Source: Zhongshania sp. R06B22 (GTDB taxonomy: Bacteria; Pseudomonadota; Gammaproteobacteria; Pseudomonadales; Spongiibacteraceae). Taken from it: 64,000 nt of DNA. This document shows, one piece after another, positions 61,485 through 64,000 of the stretch. The position numbers and the translations under genes were made by a program. Each line of letters opens with the position of its first letter. The stretch's first letter is position 1. The stretch lies in NCBI RefSeq assembly GCF_040892595.1, contig NZ_JBFRYB010000001.1:1178001-1242000 (forward strand), written 5' to 3'. The notes beneath the pieces are model-generated. The model was not told the origin of the DNA and did not search any database. It worked only from the letters and a program-made list of their open reading frames with translations.

Positions 61485-62006
61485 TCAAAGATATTGCTCT
61501 AAGGCGTCGTTTAGTTTGCCTTGCGCTTTTAAGATCAGTTCGCATATTTCTCTGACTGCGCCGCTGCCACCTGCCGCTTTAGTTTGCCAGTCGGCATGCC
61601 GTGCGACGTAGTAGTGACCATTGGCTACGGTGATGCCCAAGCCCGCCTGGCGGATGGCTGATAAATCTGGGAGATCGTCGCCAACATAGGCTATTTCTTC
61701 AAAACTGAGTCCGAGATCATTGCGCAGCTCTTCAAGAGCGACAAGTTTGTCTTCGCGGCCCTGATAGATCAAATCAATTTTTAGCTCAGCTGCGCGTCGT
61801 TTAAGCAGCTCGGAACTGCGGCCGGTAATAATGGCGGGTTTGATGCCGGCGTCGCGCAGTAGCTTTATGCCCAAACCGTCAAGAATACTAAAGCCTTTGA
61901 TTTCTTCGCCGCTATTTCCAAAATAAAGACTGCCATCAGTGAGTACGCCGTCGACGTCCATAACCAATAGTTTGATGGATTTTGCTTTCTCGATAACACT
62001 TTGCAT
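61485..62006 (-). CDS. kdsC: 3-deoxy-D-manno-octulosonate 8-phosphate phosphatase
   Basis: A HAD-family phosphatase that releases Kdo from Kdo-8-P. The nucleophile motif is MDVDGVLTDG (Asp17, Asp19), and later motifs IITGRSS and YVGDDLPD are clear. 173 residues, cap-less C0 type. Downstream of kdsD with a 14-base gap. Confidence 0.97.
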   Translation of the reverse strand: MQSVIEKAKSIKLLVMDVDGVLTDGSLYFGNSGEEIKGFSILDGLGIKLLRDAGIKPAIITGRSSELLKRRAAELKIDLIYQGREDKLVALEELRNDLGLSFEEIAYVGDDLPDLSAIRQAGLGITVANGHYYVARHADWQTKAAGGSGAVREICELILKAQGKLNDALEQYL

Positions 62007-62020
62007 CAGTTCTGTATTCT

Positions 62021-62995
62021 CTAAGCAACGCCTGCCTTGAGCAGGTCGTGAGTATGGATGACGCCAACGGGTTTGTGGTCAGCGTCGACTGCTACCAAAA
62101 CAGTAATTTTATTATCTTCCATGATACGCAGCGCTTCTGCTGCCATGGTTCCCGGGCGAATAGTGCGGCAGTTGCGAGTCATAATGTCATCAATTGGACT
62201 GCTATGTATATCTATGCCGCGATCAATGGCGCGGCGCAAGTCGCCATCAGTGAAAATGCCAATGAGTGCTCCCTTAGCATCTACCACCGCCGTCATACCC
62301 AGGCCTTTGCTGCTCATTTCTAGCAGTGCTCTGCTTAAGGCGCAGCCTAATTGAACCGAGGGTATCGACTCGCCGGTATGCATAATGGTATCTATTTTTA
62401 GCAGTAGGCGCCGGCCCAGCGCGCCGCCAGGGTGAGACATTGCGAAGTCGTTGGCAGTAAACCCGCGGGCTTCTAGTAGAGCGATAGCCAGTGCATCACC
62501 CATCACCAAAGTGACGGTGGTGCTTGACGTAGGAGCGAGATTTAGCGGGCAGGCTTCTTCTTTAACGCCCACGTTTAAATGCACGTCGGCAGTGATCGCA
62601 AGCTCTGAAGCCGGGTTACCCGTTAGGGCGATAACGGGTACGGCGAGAAGTTTCAGCAAGGGCAGAATAGTAATGAGTTCAGCGGTAGTGCCTGAATTAG
62701 ATAGGGCGATGACAACGTCGCCTGCGGTGATCATGCCCAAGTCACCGTGGCTGGCTTCGCCGGGGTGAACAAAAAATGCTGGGGTGCCAGTGCTCGCGAG
62801 GGTGGCCGCAATTTTATTGCCGATGTGGCCGGACTTGCCCATGCCAGTCACCACCACGCGCCCCTTGCATGACAATAAAATATTGCAGGCGCGCTCAAAG
62901 CTTTCGTCTATGCGATCAGCTAAGACACTTACCGCGTCGCGCTCCATGTTGATAACACGTCGCGCGGAACTGATAAAATTTGGATTGTTGGTCAC
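62021..62995 (-). CDS. kdsD: D-arabinose 5-phosphate isomerase
   Basis: KdsD makes arabinose-5-phosphate, the entry to Kdo. An SIS domain (about residues 35-180: VVTGMGKSGHIGNKIAATL, ALSNSGTTAELI) precedes a CBS pair (about 205-324). 324 residues. The start is GTG. First gene of the long kdsD-kdsC-lptC-lptA-lptB-rpoN cluster; divergent from mlaC. Confidence 0.97.
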   Translation of the reverse strand: MTNNPNFISSARRVINMERDAVSVLADRIDESFERACNILLSCKGRVVVTGMGKSGHIGNKIAATLASTGTPAFFVHPGEASHGDLGMITAGDVVIALSNSGTTAELITILPLLKLLAVPVIALTGNPASELAITADVHLNVGVKEEACPLNLAPTSSTTVTLVMGDALAIALLEARGFTANDFAMSHPGGALGRRLLLKIDTIMHTGESIPSVQLGCALSRALLEMSSKGLGMTAVVDAKGALIGIFTDGDLRRAIDRGIDIHSSPIDDIMTRNCRTIRPGTMAAEALRIMEDNKITVLVAVDADHKPVGVIHTHDLLKAGVA

Positions 62996-63186
62996 TCAGA
63001 GTACCCTGATTATTTGTGCCGGCCGTTAAGCTGGGGCTAAGGTTGTGTATGATAATTTCCAATGTGACAAATTAACAGGTTTAGCTTACGTCCGAATTGG
63101 GATTCATTAGCGTAAAATGTAGTCGAAGTTCGCAGTGGCCGTTGTTTTATCGGTAATGATGGACAGATAAAAATTAAGGGGATGGT

Positions 63187-63858
63187 ATGTTCAAAAAAAT
63201 AGCAATCGCAGTATTCATGGTATTTGGCCTGCTTTCGCAGAGTTTTGCCGCTGACAAGGGTCCCCATGAAGTGGTGGCCAACACCACTAAAGAATTGGTG
63301 AAAGTGATTGAGGATGCGCGTAGCTATATCGACAAAGATCCGCAGCGTTTTAATGACGAAGTTCGCCGTATTATGGACGACGTGGTCGATTTTCAGAGTT
63401 TTGCCCGCGGCATTATGGGTAAATATGGTAGTCGTGGGTACTATGAAAGCCTAAAAACAGAAGCGGAGCGTGCTCAATTTCGCGAGCGTGTTATTCGCTT
63501 TACCAGTAGCTTCAAAGATGGGTTGATTAACACCTACTCAAAAGGCTTGCTGGGCTTTAACGGCAATCGGATTGAAGTGCTGCCGCTGGCAAGCGATGTT
63601 GATTTGTCCGGTAGCGTCGGTGTGCGTCAAGACATATATGGTGACCGCGCTAAGCCTTACCAAGTTGTCTATACTTTGCGTCAGGGGTCTGATGGCGACT
63701 GGAAATTGCGTAATGTGATTATTGAAGGCTTAAATTTGGGTCGTATATATCAAAATCAATTTAATGCTGCGGTGCAGCAGTATAACGGTGATATCGATCA
63801 AGTGATTAATAACTGGACGGTCGCCCCCCAAGAAGTAATGGAAAAGGCCGCTGAGTAA
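63187..63858 (+). CDS. mlaC: Phospholipid-binding protein MlaC
   Basis: MlaC is the periplasmic phospholipid shuttle between MlaA and the MlaFEDB transporter. A cleavable signal peptide ends SFA-AD at residue 21-22, and the body has the family segments RRIMDDVVDFQSFARGIMG and SFKDGLINTYSKGLL. 223 residues. AAGGGG lies shortly before the ATG. In related genomes mlaF, mlaE and mlaD separate kdsD and mlaC; here they are absent and mlaC directly follows the divergent region. Confidence 0.94.
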   Translation: MFKKIAIAVFMVFGLLSQSFAADKGPHEVVANTTKELVKVIEDARSYIDKDPQRFNDEVRRIMDDVVDFQSFARGIMGKYGSRGYYESLKTEAERAQFRERVIRFTSSFKDGLINTYSKGLLGFNGNRIEVLPLASDVDLSGSVGVRQDIYGDRAKPYQVVYTLRQGSDGDWKLRNVIIEGLNLGRIYQNQFNAAVQQYNGDIDQVINNWTVAPQEVMEKAAE

Positions 63859-63967
63859 TGGTTTGGCGGTTTGCGAGGTTGGGGCCTGCTAGGGTTTCGC
63901 CTCGCCATAGTGTCCGCAATTGCGTACAATTCTGCGCTTGAGTAATGCGGTAGCAGGTAACAGCGGG

Positions 63968-64000
63968 ATGGGCATGCAAGTAGAACATATCGAACAGCGT
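63968..64000 (+). CDS. Start of a gene running off the window, possibly ibaG (BolA family)
   Basis: Eleven codons are visible from the ATG at 63968 (a second ATG is at 63974), read MGMQVEHIEQR, and the frame is open at the right edge. A GCGGG sequence lies just before. In related genomes mlaC is followed by mlaB and then ibaG. The N-terminus suits a short BolA-type protein more than MlaB, but eleven residues are too few to decide. Confidence 0.4.
   Translation, partial: MGMQVEHIEQR

Overview
The window is a chromosomal segment of a marine-type gammaproteobacterium. Gene order follows the Pseudomonas/Cellvibrionales pattern: leuS-lptE-holA, lnt-corC-ybeY-phoH-miaB, hemA-prfA-prmC-moeB divergent from a TPR lipoprotein gene and lolB-ispE-tRNA-Gln-prs-rplY-pth-ychF-tRNA-Met, gatCAB divergent from mreBCD-maf-rng-yhdP-nitrilase, and kdsD-kdsC-lptCAB-rpoN-hpf-ptsN-rapZ-ptsO. 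I infer a member near Spongiibacteraceae (Zhongshania/Spongiibacter-like) from this order and from family types such as DUF1820, PA4642-like and DUF3047. That assignment rests on memory, not on a search.

Layout. 1-789 is the 3' part of an unrecognised acidic protein. 904-4893 (minus) is leuS-lptE-holA. 4894-8759 is an accessory island between leuS and lnt. It holds two direct copies and one decayed inverted copy of a structured intergenic repeat, a truncated grpB-like gene that ends at the inverted copy, a DUF5677-like helical protein gene, an orphan ParA-type ATPase gene and two inverted-repeat spacers. 8760-15878 (minus) is lnt, an FMN glutamate-synthase-like gene, corC, ybeY, phoH and miaB. 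16044-24680 holds a DUF1820 gene, a class Ic aminotransferase gene, a DUF1631-like gene, cmoAB, an Ig-like lipoprotein gene and a DUF3047-like gene. 24774-25225 is a hairpin-rich tandem repeat that duplicates the 3' end of the tRNA-Met gene. 25212-32150 (minus) carries translation, precursor-supply and outer-membrane lipoprotein functions. 32376-37262 (plus) is hemA-prfA-prmC-moeB and a DoxX gene. 37306-41169 holds rhlB, cysZ, a small six-cysteine secreted protein, a CWC protein, smrA and a PA4642-like gene. 41203-44484 (minus) is gatCAB. 44749-53936 (plus) is the cell-shape and RNase G cluster. 53946-62995 (minus) holds darP, mgtE, the PTS-Ntr/rpoN genes, the Lpt bridge genes and Kdo synthesis. 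An mlaC gene follows, and a gene fragment runs off the right edge.

Functionally most of the window is housekeeping: envelope biogenesis (LptA, B, C and E, KdsC/D, LolB, Lnt, YhdP, MlaC, MreBCD), translation (LeuRS, GatCAB, RF1 and its methylase, Pth, L25, MiaB, CmoAB, two tRNAs, YbeY, Hpf, DarP) and nitrogen PTS regulation. The most unusual parts are the leuS-lnt island, the covarying hairpin array beside tRNA-Met, an apparent AUU start codon in mreC, and an mlaC gene lacking mlaFED at its usual place. Several genes appear to use non-ATG starts (lptE, phoH, pth and rhlB TTG; lnt, corC, prs, darP, kdsD and the six-Cys protein GTG; mreC ATT).
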